Virus record (IMG/VR): IMGVR_UViG_3300036945_001338
Location: 1 to 34,107 of that record
Direction: 5' to 3' (one strand)
DNA from: a virus
DNA length: 34,107 nucleotides
The position numbers were made by a program, and so were the translations under genes. The stretch's first letter is position 1, and every line of letters starts with the position of its first letter. The notes beneath the pieces are model-generated. The model was given only the letters and a program-made list of their open reading frames with translations. It did not search any database and had not been told where the DNA came from. Shown piece by piece: positions 24,773 to 33,442 of this stretch.

Positions 24773-25729
24773 TCACGAATAATAATTGTAAATTAAAAGA
24801 GCAAGACCCGGTTTGCCAGAATAAATAACTGTTTCTTTAAAAACTTCAAGTATCAATGAAGCTCTCAGTCTCATTTCTTCTTTTTTCTTTTCATTTCCAA
24901 ATGGTTTGACCATTATTCGATAGAAATAACTTATGATTGCCATTCTTATCGATTCAGGAGCTTCTTTAATTGAATCAAGGAGTTCGAAAGCTTTATCCAT
25001 ACTTGACTGGTTCATTAACTCTGAAACAAGATCTTTGATTTCAACATTCTCTGATCCAGATACAAAATCTTCCAAATATTCATTTATTTGATCTGGTTTC
25101 AAGTTTCTTATCGCTTCAAGTATGCTCATGATGTCCCTTGGACAACCAGCCGATACTTGATAAACTTTTTCTATAGTTCTTCCGTCTATCTCAATACTCT
25201 CTTTTTCACACGTATCATTTATGAGAGAAACAGAATGTTCTTTCGATAATTCTTTGAACTTGTATTTTGTAGCCCTTTTTACAATAGCTGGTTTCAATTT
25301 TTCTGTTTCGGTGGTGCATAAAATAAAAAAAGTATTTTCAGGAGGATTCTCAAGTAGGTCAAGTAAACAGTTTTGCCAAGAGATACTCGCCATATGGACT
25401 TCGTTTAGAATGTAAATAGCGCACCCGTACATAGGAGAGTAACTACACTCTTCGACAATCTCCCTTGCGAACTCTACACCTGTTTTGTCTGATACGTTGA
25501 TTTCTTTAACAGACAAACTATTTCCACCATACTTCTTCACAATGAAAGATGACATCAATTTTGAGAATGTAGTTTTACCTGTACCTGAAGATCCAGAAAG
25601 CAAGAAAGTATCAGCATCAATTTTCTTGATATGAGATATGAACGATTTCCTGTTAGTTTCATTTCCAAATAGTTCTGAAAATGTCTTCGGCCTGTACTTG
25701 ATTTTCATTGATTCTTTGTGATCTGTCAT
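24773..25729 (-). CDS. DnaX-like clamp loader ATPase
   Basis: A 318-residue AAA+ clamp loader subunit. KYRPKTFSELFGNE is the typical N-terminal motif of DnaX/RFC subunits. Walker A is GSSGTGKT (46-53), Walker B-like is YILNEVHMAS (107-116, with Asn instead of the first Asp of DEVH), and AIVKRATKYKF covers the SRC region (the usual S-R-C is K-R-A). Sensor 2 is SAGCPRDIMSILEA (193 onward). A C-terminal helical collar follows. DnaX-type tau is much longer, so this looks like a gamma/delta'-length loader. ATG overlaps the preceding stop by 4 nt (ATGA). It should load the beta-like clamp at 31264-32361. No second loader subunit is obvious in the window, so it may work as a homo-oligomer or with an unrecognised partner. 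Confidence 0.85.
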   Translation of the reverse strand: MTDHKESMKIKYRPKTFSELFGNETNRKSFISHIKKIDADTFLLSGSSGTGKTTFSKLMSSFIVKKYGGNSLSVKEINVSDKTGVEFAREIVEECSYSPMYGCAIYILNEVHMASISWQNCLLDLLENPPENTFFILCTTETEKLKPAIVKRATKYKFKELSKEHSVSLINDTCEKESIEIDGRTIEKVYQVSAGCPRDIMSILEAIRNLKPDQINEYLEDFVSGSENVEIKDLVSELMNQSSMDKAFELLDSIKEAPESIRMAIISYFYRIMVKPFGNEKKKEEMRLRASLILEVFKETVIYSGKPGLALLIYNYYS

Positions 25730-26010
25730 ACTAATCCTTTATATTGAGTTTTTCGGTTTGATTTCCAAGTTCTCTGTTTCGTTCTTCTATCATCATCCCA
25801 TGCATTTGGAAGCTTTTTATAAGACCTTTTTCTTCTTATTAATTTTGTAAAACCTTCAAATTCGTGAATACAGTTCAAGCGTCTTTCATTGGTTGTTTTT
25901 ATTCTTTTCCAGTATCCACCACGTTTTCGCTTCCTAACAAACGGAACTGGATCAAATCTGTATTTATATTTTATTTTACTGTAATAAGAAGCCAAATAAA
26001 AGATGTTCAT
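25726..26010 (-). CDS. Small very basic protein between polymerase and clamp loader
   Basis: A 94-residue, Arg/Lys-rich protein with pI clearly high. It overlaps the polymerase stop at its start and the clamp-loader start at its end by 4 nt each (ATGA-type), so it is translated as part of the same coupled unit. It begins MNIFYLASYYSKIKYKYRFD and ends WKSNRKTQYKGLV; the middle has several K/R clusters (RKRKRGGYWKRIKTTNERR). It could bind DNA or RNA, or act as an accessory factor of the replicase. No family is recognised. Confidence 0.7.
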   Translation of the reverse strand: MNIFYLASYYSKIKYKYRFDPVPFVRKRKRGGYWKRIKTTNERRLNCIHEFEGFTKLIRRKRSYKKLPNAWDDDRRTKQRTWKSNRKTQYKGLV

Positions 26011-29000
26011 AGATTCCTCTTTACCATTTCATAAAATTTTTTAAGAGACTTTTTGAATTTCATTTTATTCTCTTGTCCAATATACGCAAAACCTGTAGAA
26101 TAACCATAAAATATAAAACTCTTATATCTCTCACTCCAAATAAACTTACCGTAAAATTCTGAGGCTCTTGCTTCTGGATTGAAAAATTCAACAGAAATTC
26201 TTCCTAAAGCAAGTATTATTTTCGGTTTAGCATGGAATATTTCTTTCTCTAAATGTTTAGCACATGCATTTTTTTGCTCATCGATCGGTTTCTTCCCTTT
26301 TCCTGGAAAACACTTTGTGCAACAAGCGATAGTGAGATCTTCATAGTTTACCCCAATATCATACAGATCCATCAAAACTTCATTTGCGACATTGCAAGAA
26401 AACAATTTATTATTTTGGTTAGCATCAGAATATGACGGATGCTCTGTTATTATCATCAAATTCTTATCGCCAAATACAGTCTCAAATGGATTTCCATTAA
26501 GACTGCACCCATTACATTCGAATTCATAGAAGTCTCGTTCTACGTTCTGAATGAGCTTAATTTCTGGATACTTTTTACCATTAAAGATCTTATAAATAAT
26601 TTCTTCTGAATATTTCTTTTTACATAAATCAAGAAGAGTTTTTCCTATGACTTCAAGATCGTTTGATATTGGGAATTCAAATAATTCCTGGACTTCAAGT
26701 TTGGGTTTCTCATTGTAGTCCCAACTGCCTATAGTCGTCAATAGTTTTTTTATTTTTGTTTCGTTCTTACTTCTCTCTGGTGTCGAGTAAAACCCGGAAA
26801 ATGGTTTGAATTTTTGCGGAATTTCGAGAGATGCTTCAATGGCCTGTTTTTCTCCGAGACCTTTTATTTCTGAAAAAGGGGCAAGAAGGATATTGTCATT
26901 AACTGTCCAAGTGGAGGCTTTTGAATAGCCTACTTTTGGGAGTTTAATAGATAACCCATAATCATAAGCTTCTTTGATGATAGAGCCTTTTTTATCATCC
27001 TCTCCCATCGTTAAATTTGCACAATAAAAGTGAGATGGATAGTGGATTTTTAGCCAAGCAGTAACATAACTCAAGAAAGCGTAACTTACTGAATGAGATT
27101 TATTGAAAAGGTAATTAGCAGAAGCTTCGAGTTCAGTCCAGAATTGTAGGGCTTCATCTTTTGTAAATGTCTTCTCTTTTAAGCATCCATTTACGAACAT
27201 ATCTTTATACTGGTCGAACTCTCTAACATCTCTTTTTTTACCAATGATCTTTCTGATGTTGTCGGCAATGACAAAAGAAAGTCCAGCTAAACGGGTAAAC
27301 ATAAACATGATTTGTTCCTGGTAAGGTATCAAATTGAGTGTTTCTTTCGTTATATCATCATATATCGGATGCCTCTTTTCCCATGTCTTTCCATGTTTTC
27401 TTAAAAGATATTCATCAGCGATACCGGAATCTGAAGCTCCAGGTCTTACAAGAGCAACACATGCACTCATATCTTCAAAGCATGAAATACCAAGCTTTTT
27501 TATATAATCAGTCATTGTCCTTGTATTCATTTGGAATATTCCAGCAGTATTACCTTTTGATAATTCTTTGAATACCTGCTGATCATCAACATCGAGAAAA
27601 GATCTTATATTGTATTCTTTACCTTCTGTTTCTTTTATTAATTTGAATGTTTCATCTACAATTGATAGTTGAGATAATCCAAGTAGATCGAGCTTCATCA
27701 AACCAGAATCTTCTGCATCGTGCATATCCCAATTAACTACGATATGACCACTTCTTTTTGAGAGATTGCATTGCCCTGATTTAGTTAGATCTTCTTTTGA
27801 TACTACAACAGCAGAAGCATGTTGCCCACACCCTCGAACAGTACCTTCGAGTTTTTGAGCGTATTCGACTATTTTTGGATATTTACTTGCAAAAGCTCTT
27901 CCTTCTTCAGTTTTTTCTATGGCATTTTTTATTAAATCCTCACCTTTATCTTCGAGAGATTTAGCAAAAATATCCACCTCCTCAAGAGGTATGCCGAACA
28001 CTCTTGAAACATCTCTGATAACGCTTTTCCCTTTTAAATATGAAAACGTAGAAACGCCAGCAACATTATTCTTTCCATATTTATCTATGAGGTATTGCCT
28101 CGCTTCTTCTCTTCTATGTTTTGGTATGTCAATATCAATGTCCGGGAACGAGGCTCGTTCCCTATTTAAAAACCTCTCAAATATAAGGCCATGTCTTATT
28201 GGGTCTATTTCAGTTATACCGAGGATATAAGAGATCAGTGAGCCAGCGGCCGAGCCACGGCCAGGACCAGGAGTCCACCCTTGATTCCTACACCACTCAA
28301 GGAAATCCTGCACAATTAAAAAATATGTTTCAAAATTCTTTTCAGTAATTACTTCATATTCCATTCTTGCTCTATCAAGATATTCTTTATTGTCTGACAA
28401 TTTGAATCCGAGTCTTTTTTCTGCTCTTTCTGTATAAAGTTTTTTAAGATTTTGTTTTGGAGATAATTGCGGATAAGGTCTAAAATCAGGAAGTGAAATA
28501 TCTCTTTTCTTTATTCTAAAGTCCTTACACTTTTCTGCAATTTCAAGTGTATTAAATAAAGATTTCTTTGCTGTCTTCTCGTCAACAATACCTCTTGTGG
28601 CGTAATTCTCAAGGATTTCATCCCATGACTGAAGATAGCTTCCTTCGAATTTGAACCTGAATCTATTAGGATCATCCATTGTGGTTTTAGTTTGTATGCA
28701 TAAAAGGACATCATGGATAATATGATCTTCTTTATTTACATAATGAGAGTCACAAGATGTGACCAATTTGACCCCAGTCTTTTTGTTTAATTCAAGACAT
28801 TTTTTATTAATCGAGTCTTGTGCATCAAGATGATGAGGCATTATCTCAAGGTATAAATCATCTTTCATTTTGCTATGAAGTTTATTGAAGAATTCTTCTG
28901 ATTTGTCGAGATTTAAAAAACTTCCAGCGCAAGCTGTAGAACAAATTGTTCCTTCACAGAACTCATAAAGAATATTGAAGTCTATCTTTGGTCTTCTATA

Positions 29001-29342
29001 GAAATGTTTTAGATTGGCTATAGACAACATATTTAGGATGTTTCTCCATCCAACTTCGTTTTTCGCAAACAAACAGACATGTCCCGATTTGCCTTTAAAG
29101 TCATCGTATGAGGTTACGTAAAGTTCTACTGCTGCAATCGGGATTATGTCGTTTTTAATGCAATCATCTTGGAAGTTTATACAATTGTCCACCGAGGCAT
29201 GATCTGACAGAGCCATATATTGGAAGTTCATCTCTTTTGCTCTTTGTGCGTACTCATGCGACTTTGCAAGGCCATCTAATAATGATCCTCGATCTGAGTG
29301 ATTATGAAGATGGCAAAAATTCCTATTTTTTATATTGGACAT
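26007..29342 (-). CDS. dnaE: DnaE-type DNA polymerase III alpha with C-terminal UDG-like domain
   Basis: A 1111-residue family C replicative polymerase. The PHP domain (1 to about 270) starts HLHNHSDRGSLLDG with H11, H13, H15, then D47-H48, E73, H88 and D198-H200, so metal ligands are kept as in proofreading-competent PHP domains. The catalytic aspartates are D401 and D403 (FPDIDIDI) and D552 (KLDLLGL), preceded by GPGRGSAAGSLISYILG. Fingers and a helix-hairpin-helix (GLGEKQAIE) follow; the fingers end at about 880 and VQELFEF (884-890) may be a clamp-binding peptide. The usual OB/tau-binding tail is missing. Instead, about 935-1111 looks like a family 4 uracil-DNA glycosylase with Fe-S cysteines C943, C946, C1011 and C1027. 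Start ATG is 9 nt after the HNH gene. Confidence 0.95.
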   Translation of the reverse strand: MSNIKNRNFCHLHNHSDRGSLLDGLAKSHEYAQRAKEMNFQYMALSDHASVDNCINFQDDCIKNDIIPIAAVELYVTSYDDFKGKSGHVCLFAKNEVGWRNILNMLSIANLKHFYRRPKIDFNILYEFCEGTICSTACAGSFLNLDKSEEFFNKLHSKMKDDLYLEIMPHHLDAQDSINKKCLELNKKTGVKLVTSCDSHYVNKEDHIIHDVLLCIQTKTTMDDPNRFRFKFEGSYLQSWDEILENYATRGIVDEKTAKKSLFNTLEIAEKCKDFRIKKRDISLPDFRPYPQLSPKQNLKKLYTERAEKRLGFKLSDNKEYLDRARMEYEVITEKNFETYFLIVQDFLEWCRNQGWTPGPGRGSAAGSLISYILGITEIDPIRHGLIFERFLNRERASFPDIDIDIPKHRREEARQYLIDKYGKNNVAGVSTFSYLKGKSVIRDVSRVFGIPLEEVDIFAKSLEDKGEDLIKNAIEKTEEGRAFASKYPKIVEYAQKLEGTVRGCGQHASAVVVSKEDLTKSGQCNLSKRSGHIVVNWDMHDAEDSGLMKLDLLGLSQLSIVDETFKLIKETEGKEYNIRSFLDVDDQQVFKELSKGNTAGIFQMNTRTMTDYIKKLGISCFEDMSACVALVRPGASDSGIADEYLLRKHGKTWEKRHPIYDDITKETLNLIPYQEQIMFMFTRLAGLSFVIADNIRKIIGKKRDVREFDQYKDMFVNGCLKEKTFTKDEALQFWTELEASANYLFNKSHSVSYAFLSYVTAWLKIHYPSHFYCANLTMGEDDKKGSIIKEAYDYGLSIKLPKVGYSKASTWTVNDNILLAPFSEIKGLGEKQAIEASLEIPQKFKPFSGFYSTPERSKNETKIKKLLTTIGSWDYNEKPKLEVQELFEFPISNDLEVIGKTLLDLCKKKYSEEIIYKIFNGKKYPEIKLIQNVERDFYEFECNGCSLNGNPFETVFGDKNLMIITEHPSYSDANQNNKLFSCNVANEVLMDLYDIGVNYEDLTIACCTKCFPGKGKKPIDEQKNACAKHLEKEIFHAKPKIILALGRISVEFFNPEARASEFYGKFIWSERYKSFIFYGYSTGFAYIGQENKMKFKKSLKKFYEMVKRNL

Positions 29343-29350
29343 AAAAATCC

Positions 29351-30190
29351 TTAAATTAAATTATGATCTTTTAGGTACTTGTAAGAAGAAGAATTCTCTT
29401 TAAATCTCCAAGCAGGGTTTTCTAATTCTGCTTGATACCTTCTCATAACTGCGTCGTTAAAACTTTTGAATGAACCAAGATATCTGCTTTTTCCTTCCGA
29501 TCTAATATATGCATACCAGACATTATCATGTTTTCTCCACCATACGCCGCAAACTCCAGATATGTTATTTGATTTAATATCACTGCTTGTAAAGTCTTTT
29601 ATGGAGAAGTCTTCTAATAAATTATTATCTTTCAGGTACTTATAGGCAGAGGACTCTATAGAGCATGTCCAGTTTGGATTTTCCACTTCTTCTTTATACC
29701 TTCTCATAACAGCATCTTCGAATCTATCGAACCTCCCAAGAATGAAATTCCTAATGGAAATTGTTATTTGAGCGACCCATTTTTTCCTTGCTACCTCCCA
29801 GTATACGCCCGTAACTCCTGACGTATTCGCTGAGGATAAATGGCTGTTCTGAAGGTTGCACTGTACAGATACTTCTCTTAAATTATCCCACTGATTATTT
29901 AATTTATTTTTGTCTATGTGGTCAACATGATTTTCTGGAATGTAACCCTCAACATATAAAAATGCGAGTCTGTGAGCATAATATAATGTATAGTTTATTG
30001 AAATTAAAGTATACCCTGTCTTAGAGTAACGACTTCCAGCTATTTCATTTGCATATTTTGTATTCCAAGCCTTCCCTGAACCGATAGTCTTAAAATGACT
30101 TTCCGGCCTTTCATTCCAAGTAAAAATACCAGTTTCTGGATCATAATGCAAACATTCTTTAAGATATCCTTGAGTCAATTTATTTTTCAT
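29351..30190 (-). CDS. HNH-AP2 homing endonuclease (copy 2, two AP2 domains)
   Basis: A 279-residue free-standing HNH endonuclease, paralogous to the one at 17364-17942 over its whole length (shared MKNKLTQ/MKTKLTQ start, FTWNERP, WDNLRE). HNH residues: H73 (AHRLAFLYVEGY), D90/H91 (HVDHIDKNKLNNQ), N103. Two AP2-type domains follow in tandem: about 122-172 (NTSGVTGVYWEVARKKW, LGRFDRFEDAVMRRYKEE) and about 208-258 (NISGVCGVWWRKHDNVW, LGSFKSFNDAVMRRYQAE). Each is followed by a similar S-S-x-Y-K-Y-L-K-D-x-N-L segment. The second domain seems to come from an internal duplication. The gene is 8 nt upstream of dnaE, the replicative polymerase, a usual target zone for homing genes. Confidence 0.9.
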   Translation of the reverse strand: MKNKLTQGYLKECLHYDPETGIFTWNERPESHFKTIGSGKAWNTKYANEIAGSRYSKTGYTLISINYTLYYAHRLAFLYVEGYIPENHVDHIDKNKLNNQWDNLREVSVQCNLQNSHLSSANTSGVTGVYWEVARKKWVAQITISIRNFILGRFDRFEDAVMRRYKEEVENPNWTCSIESSAYKYLKDNNLLEDFSIKDFTSSDIKSNNISGVCGVWWRKHDNVWYAYIRSEGKSRYLGSFKSFNDAVMRRYQAELENPAWRFKENSSSYKYLKDHNLI

Positions 30191-30197
30191 AAATTTC

Positions 30198-30827
30198 CTA
30201 TCCGCAGATTTCTTCTATTAATTTAAGTTCTTTAATCCGGTTAATAATTTTTTCGAACTCTTTTTTCAATTTTTCGTAATCGCTTAAACACTTGCCACAA
30301 TTTAAACAAGCCTTTTTATAGAAACATCCTTTAAGATAATATTTATTTCCATCAATTATAAACATATTAAAGTACCCAGCATGATTTCCACTCTCATTAA
30401 AATCTTCGATATTATCTTTTAGGTGTGGATATAATTTGATAAATTCATCATACACATTATATTTAGCTCCAAATTTTATATTTGTTCCTTCGCCAACAGG
30501 ACAATCGCAAATAACATTTTTAAAATTATTATCGAATTCTTCTTTTGATATTTCGTTCCATACTTTGGAAGAAATTCTCCGATTATCTGAACTGAAGAAA
30601 TCTCGAACTGACAAGTCTGGATCATAAGGAGAACCTTTTATATTTTCTATATTTTTTATTTTATTTGATAGGATCGAATAACAGAACATGTCAATAGTTG
30701 ACATGTATGAATCTCCACCTCTATTTTTGAAATATCCAACTTTTACACATCCAGAACTATTTGTAATTTTACTTTTCTTTGAACATTTTTCTATGATACA
30801 TTTTGAGAAAAAATTAGTAAAGTTCAT
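30198..30827 (-). CDS. Unknown cysteine-rich protein
   Basis: A 209-residue protein with an AGGAG ribosome site (AAAGGAGATCTT before ATG) and an inverted repeat upstream. It is unusually rich in cysteine: CIIEKC near the N-terminus, CDCPVG (about residues 109-112), GCFYKKACLNCGKC (about 167-180). The last cluster, C-x-x-C-x-x-C, could bind zinc or an Fe-S cluster. The C-terminus is a charged helix (YEKLKKEFEKIINRIKELK). It is placed between the clamp-side genes and the HNH-dnaE pair. No family recognised. Confidence 0.6.
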   Translation of the reverse strand: MNFTNFFSKCIIEKCSKKSKITNSSGCVKVGYFKNRGGDSYMSTIDMFCYSILSNKIKNIENIKGSPYDPDLSVRDFFSSDNRRISSKVWNEISKEEFDNNFKNVICDCPVGEGTNIKFGAKYNVYDEFIKLYPHLKDNIEDFNESGNHAGYFNMFIIDGNKYYLKGCFYKKACLNCGKCLSDYEKLKKEFEKIINRIKELKLIEEICG

Positions 30828-30862
30828 AAGATCTCCTTTAAATTTGATATTTTTATGGTTAT

Positions 30863-30901
30863 ACCCAATTGGATATTTTTTATAACTATATCCAATTGGG
30901 T
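30863..30901. repeat. Perfect inverted repeat with two CCAATTGG palindromes
   Basis: The 14-nt arms ACCCAATTGGATAT (30863-30876) and ATATCCAATTGGGT (30888-30901) are perfectly complementary, with an 11-nt spacer TTTTTATAACT. Each arm contains the 8-bp palindrome CCAATTGG (30865-30872 and 30892-30899, centres 27 bp apart). It lies in the 85-nt gap between the 111-residue gene and the cysteine-rich gene. It could be a terminator (no strong T run on the minus strand), an mRNA hairpin, or a double operator for a dimeric repressor. Confidence 0.75.
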
Positions 30902-30912
30902 GTTTTAAAAAA

Positions 30913-31248
30913 CTATTTCTCTTTTTTCACATCTACGTTTTTGGTACTTGCTGCCAAGGCTTTAACAAACCCTCCTTTGCTGAGAATCATCTGAATAGCT
31001 TCCTGCTTAGAGAGACCTCCTTCGCTTGTGTAAAGTTTGATGTGCTTAATATCTTGCCGGACACGCCAAGTTTCAAAATCCTCAATAGGTTTCTTCAAAC
31101 TACCAAGCAATTCAGAAACACTTTCGGCAGAATCGAGAAGTATAGGAGTAAGTGCAGGAATAAACTTTGTCATTTCTTTAATAACATCTGAATATTCAAC
31201 GATCACTTTCATAATACTTTCAAGTTGCTTAATGTCTTCTTCTTTCAT
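30913..31248 (-). CDS. Unknown helical protein downstream of the clamp
   Basis: A 111-residue protein, mainly helical (MKEEDIKQLESIMKVIVEYS, IKHIKLYTSEGGLSKQEAIQ) with a basic tail (STKNVDVKKEK). It starts 15 nt after the sliding clamp stop, with an AAGGAG ribosome site, and is followed by the strong inverted repeat at 30863-30901. The repeat may mark the end of the clamp transcription unit. No motif points to a function. Confidence 0.65.
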   Translation of the reverse strand: MKEEDIKQLESIMKVIVEYSDVIKEMTKFIPALTPILLDSAESVSELLGSLKKPIEDFETWRVRQDIKHIKLYTSEGGLSKQEAIQMILSKGGFVKALAASTKNVDVKKEK

Positions 31249-31263
31249 TTTTTCTTCTCCTTT

Positions 31264-32361
31264 TTAAACTTTAGGTTGTGCCCGTGTATAAAGAGCGTAT
31301 TGACCGTCATCACCTGAGACTACTCTTACAAGAGTCTCGTCTTCACTGATTTCAAACTCATTTTTGATTTTCATAATACTCTCAAAATGATCCATAAGCA
31401 AGGCGAAATTCAATTCACAATCAATATCATTCTCTGTAGGAGATTTGACGATAATCTCACTCTTAGTCTTTGGAGAGTTGGATTGTGAAATAACTGTCAT
31501 CTCACCATCAAGAAGAACGAATTCGATGAAAGGGCTTTTCTTCTTGTCGTTGATCGTTTTGATTTCAGGCATCTTGTCAAGAATTTCTCCAGGAATCTTA
31601 ACGAAGTGACCACTTTTGAAATTTTCAACAAAGTCAAGAATTCCTGACAGTGATGTGAAGTTATGCTGTCTGAAACCGCATTCGACTCCAGCACCATAGA
31701 AGAAAGCCCATCTTTTGTCAACAGCGTATTCATTAACTTCCATATTTTTCAGTGTTTTGATAGCTGCCTGTGAAAGACCGAATTCCTTCTGGAATTCCTG
31801 ATCGATTTCAACAATAGAAATTCTCTGATTATCAGAAGAAAAGATCTTATCATCTTTCATCCAAACCAGTGAAAAAGGTGTTGTCTCTTTCGACTTCTGA
31901 GTAGTTTTTTCACAGAAGGCAATACCATTATGGAATCTTTCAGGAATCTCAGATGCATCGACATCAGAACTACAAGTAGGGATCACATCATTAACATTGG
32001 GGATAATCTTAACAGAGAATGTTGTATTCGTCTTTGCAGCACCATCGGTATCAATACTTACTGAAAGAACTTCTCCATTCAATTCGAAATTAACACCTTT
32101 ATCGACTCCTTTCGTTTTCACTTTATCGATAAAATTGAAGAACTCATCTGGAACACAGATACCTTGTTCTCCCGTAATCTTTACAGGAGCTTCGATCACA
32201 ACGAAGATGTTGGGATTGATTACAAGGACTTTATTCTTTGCAAGAATAATCTGCCCCATGTAATCTCCGAACATAACAGGGATTGATTCATTTTTAGCAA
32301 TGGCATCTTTGATCTGATTCATTGCTTTTTTGATCTGAAATAGTTTAATTGAAAATTGCAT
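31264..32361 (-). CDS. Beta-type sliding clamp (DnaN-like)
   Basis: A 365-residue protein, the same length as bacterial DnaN (366 in E. coli), and it fits a three-fold repeated beta-alpha-beta clamp domain. The first repeat begins MQFSIKLFQIKKAMNQIKDAI, and the spacing IPVMFGDYMGQIIL then FVVIEAPVKITGEQGICVPDEFFNFIDKV follows the DnaN plan. Later are CELNFALLMDHFESIM and a final RVVSGDDGQYALYTRAQPKV, matching the DnaN C-terminal end where the M-P-M/R-L segment sits. Bacterial conserved motifs are blurred, so this is a diverged clamp. Together with DnaE and the DnaX-like loader it completes a Pol III-style replicase. It follows the highly charged gene at 32391-33401. Confidence 0.75.
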   Translation of the reverse strand: MQFSIKLFQIKKAMNQIKDAIAKNESIPVMFGDYMGQIILAKNKVLVINPNIFVVIEAPVKITGEQGICVPDEFFNFIDKVKTKGVDKGVNFELNGEVLSVSIDTDGAAKTNTTFSVKIIPNVNDVIPTCSSDVDASEIPERFHNGIAFCEKTTQKSKETTPFSLVWMKDDKIFSSDNQRISIVEIDQEFQKEFGLSQAAIKTLKNMEVNEYAVDKRWAFFYGAGVECGFRQHNFTSLSGILDFVENFKSGHFVKIPGEILDKMPEIKTINDKKKSPFIEFVLLDGEMTVISQSNSPKTKSEIIVKSPTENDIDCELNFALLMDHFESIMKIKNEFEISEDETLVRVVSGDDGQYALYTRAQPKV

Positions 32362-32390
32362 TTATCGAATCCTTTATTTTTGTTTAAAAC

Positions 32391-33401
32391 TTAAACACCT
32401 TGATAATTTTCGATTGCCAAAACAATATCTTTCAGAAGAGTCACAAAACCTTTATCTACTTTCGGAGAGATTGTCAACGTAGAAGACTTTGTATCTGAGC
32501 AAGTGCAATTGCCTGAACACCCTGAGCTTTTCTCACTTTTTGTTTCGCTGATGATTTTCATGACTTTTTCGTCTTCATCATCACCATCGTCAGTATCTGT
32601 GACTTCTTCTTTTTCGACTTTTTTCTCAGTCTTTTTTGTCTTCTTCTCTTCTTTCTCAATCTTTTCAACTTTGTCTTTCTTTGAAGACTTTGTTTCTTCT
32701 TTTTCTTCTGGTTTGTCCTCAGCCTTTTCAGAATCTTTAGATTTCTTTTTCTCGATAGGAATGATAATGATTTCTTTGCCTGAAATTTTCTCCCAGAGTT
32801 CTCTTGATTTTTCTGGAAGGTAGTCAGTGTCAGTATCATTTAATTCTGTACGTAGTTCATCAAAAAATGCCTGAGCAGTTCCTTCAGTTACTTTTGTCTC
32901 AATGAGAGATTCGTCACTAAGAATGATTGAGTCCTCTTTACACAGAGCATTCAGGTCGACATAGAAATCAAGGATATCTTCGAACTTAACTTTGATTTTT
33001 TCTTTCTCTTTTTTACCCTTATCCGTTTTCTTATCCTTTCCTTTGGTGTCTTCTTTATCAGTTTTTGATTCTTTCTCTGATAGATTTTTTTTGATCATCT
33101 CAAGAACTGGTTTCAACTTTTTAAAACCTTCGAATTCGTCATTGTCTTTCAATGCGTAATACATATCGAGAGCATCTGAATCGAGCTTTGATGATAGTTC
33201 TTCGAAGATTTCAAGAGCTACATCAATATCTTCTGTGAAGTTGATATTTCCGTCACCATCCTCTGAAGAATCACGATATCCAATTTCTTCGAATTCTTCT
33301 GGCTGGATAGGAAAGATGTCATCTTGATCTGCATCAATGACAAATACCGTTGCGTCTACGAAATTCTCGATCTCTTCAATTTTCAAATCTTTCTTTTTCA
33401 T
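32391..33401 (-). CDS. Highly charged, low-complexity unknown protein
   Basis: A 336-residue protein upstream of the clamp. Its N-terminal 100 residues are acidic with DEDG-type patches (SSEDGDGNINFTEDID). Two Lys/Glu-rich linkers (about 110-140 and 218-275, EKEEKKTKKTEKKVEKEE) separate a short compact middle domain (about 140-210) from the C-terminus. The C-terminal part has a cysteine cluster SGCSGNCTCSD and a final helix. Such composition is typical of a flexible protein-interaction hub, as in phage replication accessory proteins. The opposite strand also has an open frame here, which is only a result of the Lys/Glu bias. No enzymatic motif seen. Confidence 0.7.
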   Translation of the reverse strand: MKKKDLKIEEIENFVDATVFVIDADQDDIFPIQPEEFEEIGYRDSSEDGDGNINFTEDIDVALEIFEELSSKLDSDALDMYYALKDNDEFEGFKKLKPVLEMIKKNLSEKESKTDKEDTKGKDKKTDKGKKEKEKIKVKFEDILDFYVDLNALCKEDSIILSDESLIETKVTEGTAQAFFDELRTELNDTDTDYLPEKSRELWEKISGKEIIIIPIEKKKSKDSEKAEDKPEEKEETKSSKKDKVEKIEKEEKKTKKTEKKVEKEEVTDTDDGDDEDEKVMKIISETKSEKSSGCSGNCTCSDTKSSTLTISPKVDKGFVTLLKDIVLAIENYQGV

Positions 33402-33442
33402 TTTCTTTGTTTCTCCTGTTTGTTGTTTTTTGCTTTTAGTTT

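Noticed and set aside
32503-32839. Long open frames opposite or out of frame in the charged gene (plus-strand Ser/Phe-rich, minus-strand Lys-rich)
   Set aside because: They arise from the Lys/Glu codon bias of the real gene at 32391-33401 and have no ribosome site or neighbours.
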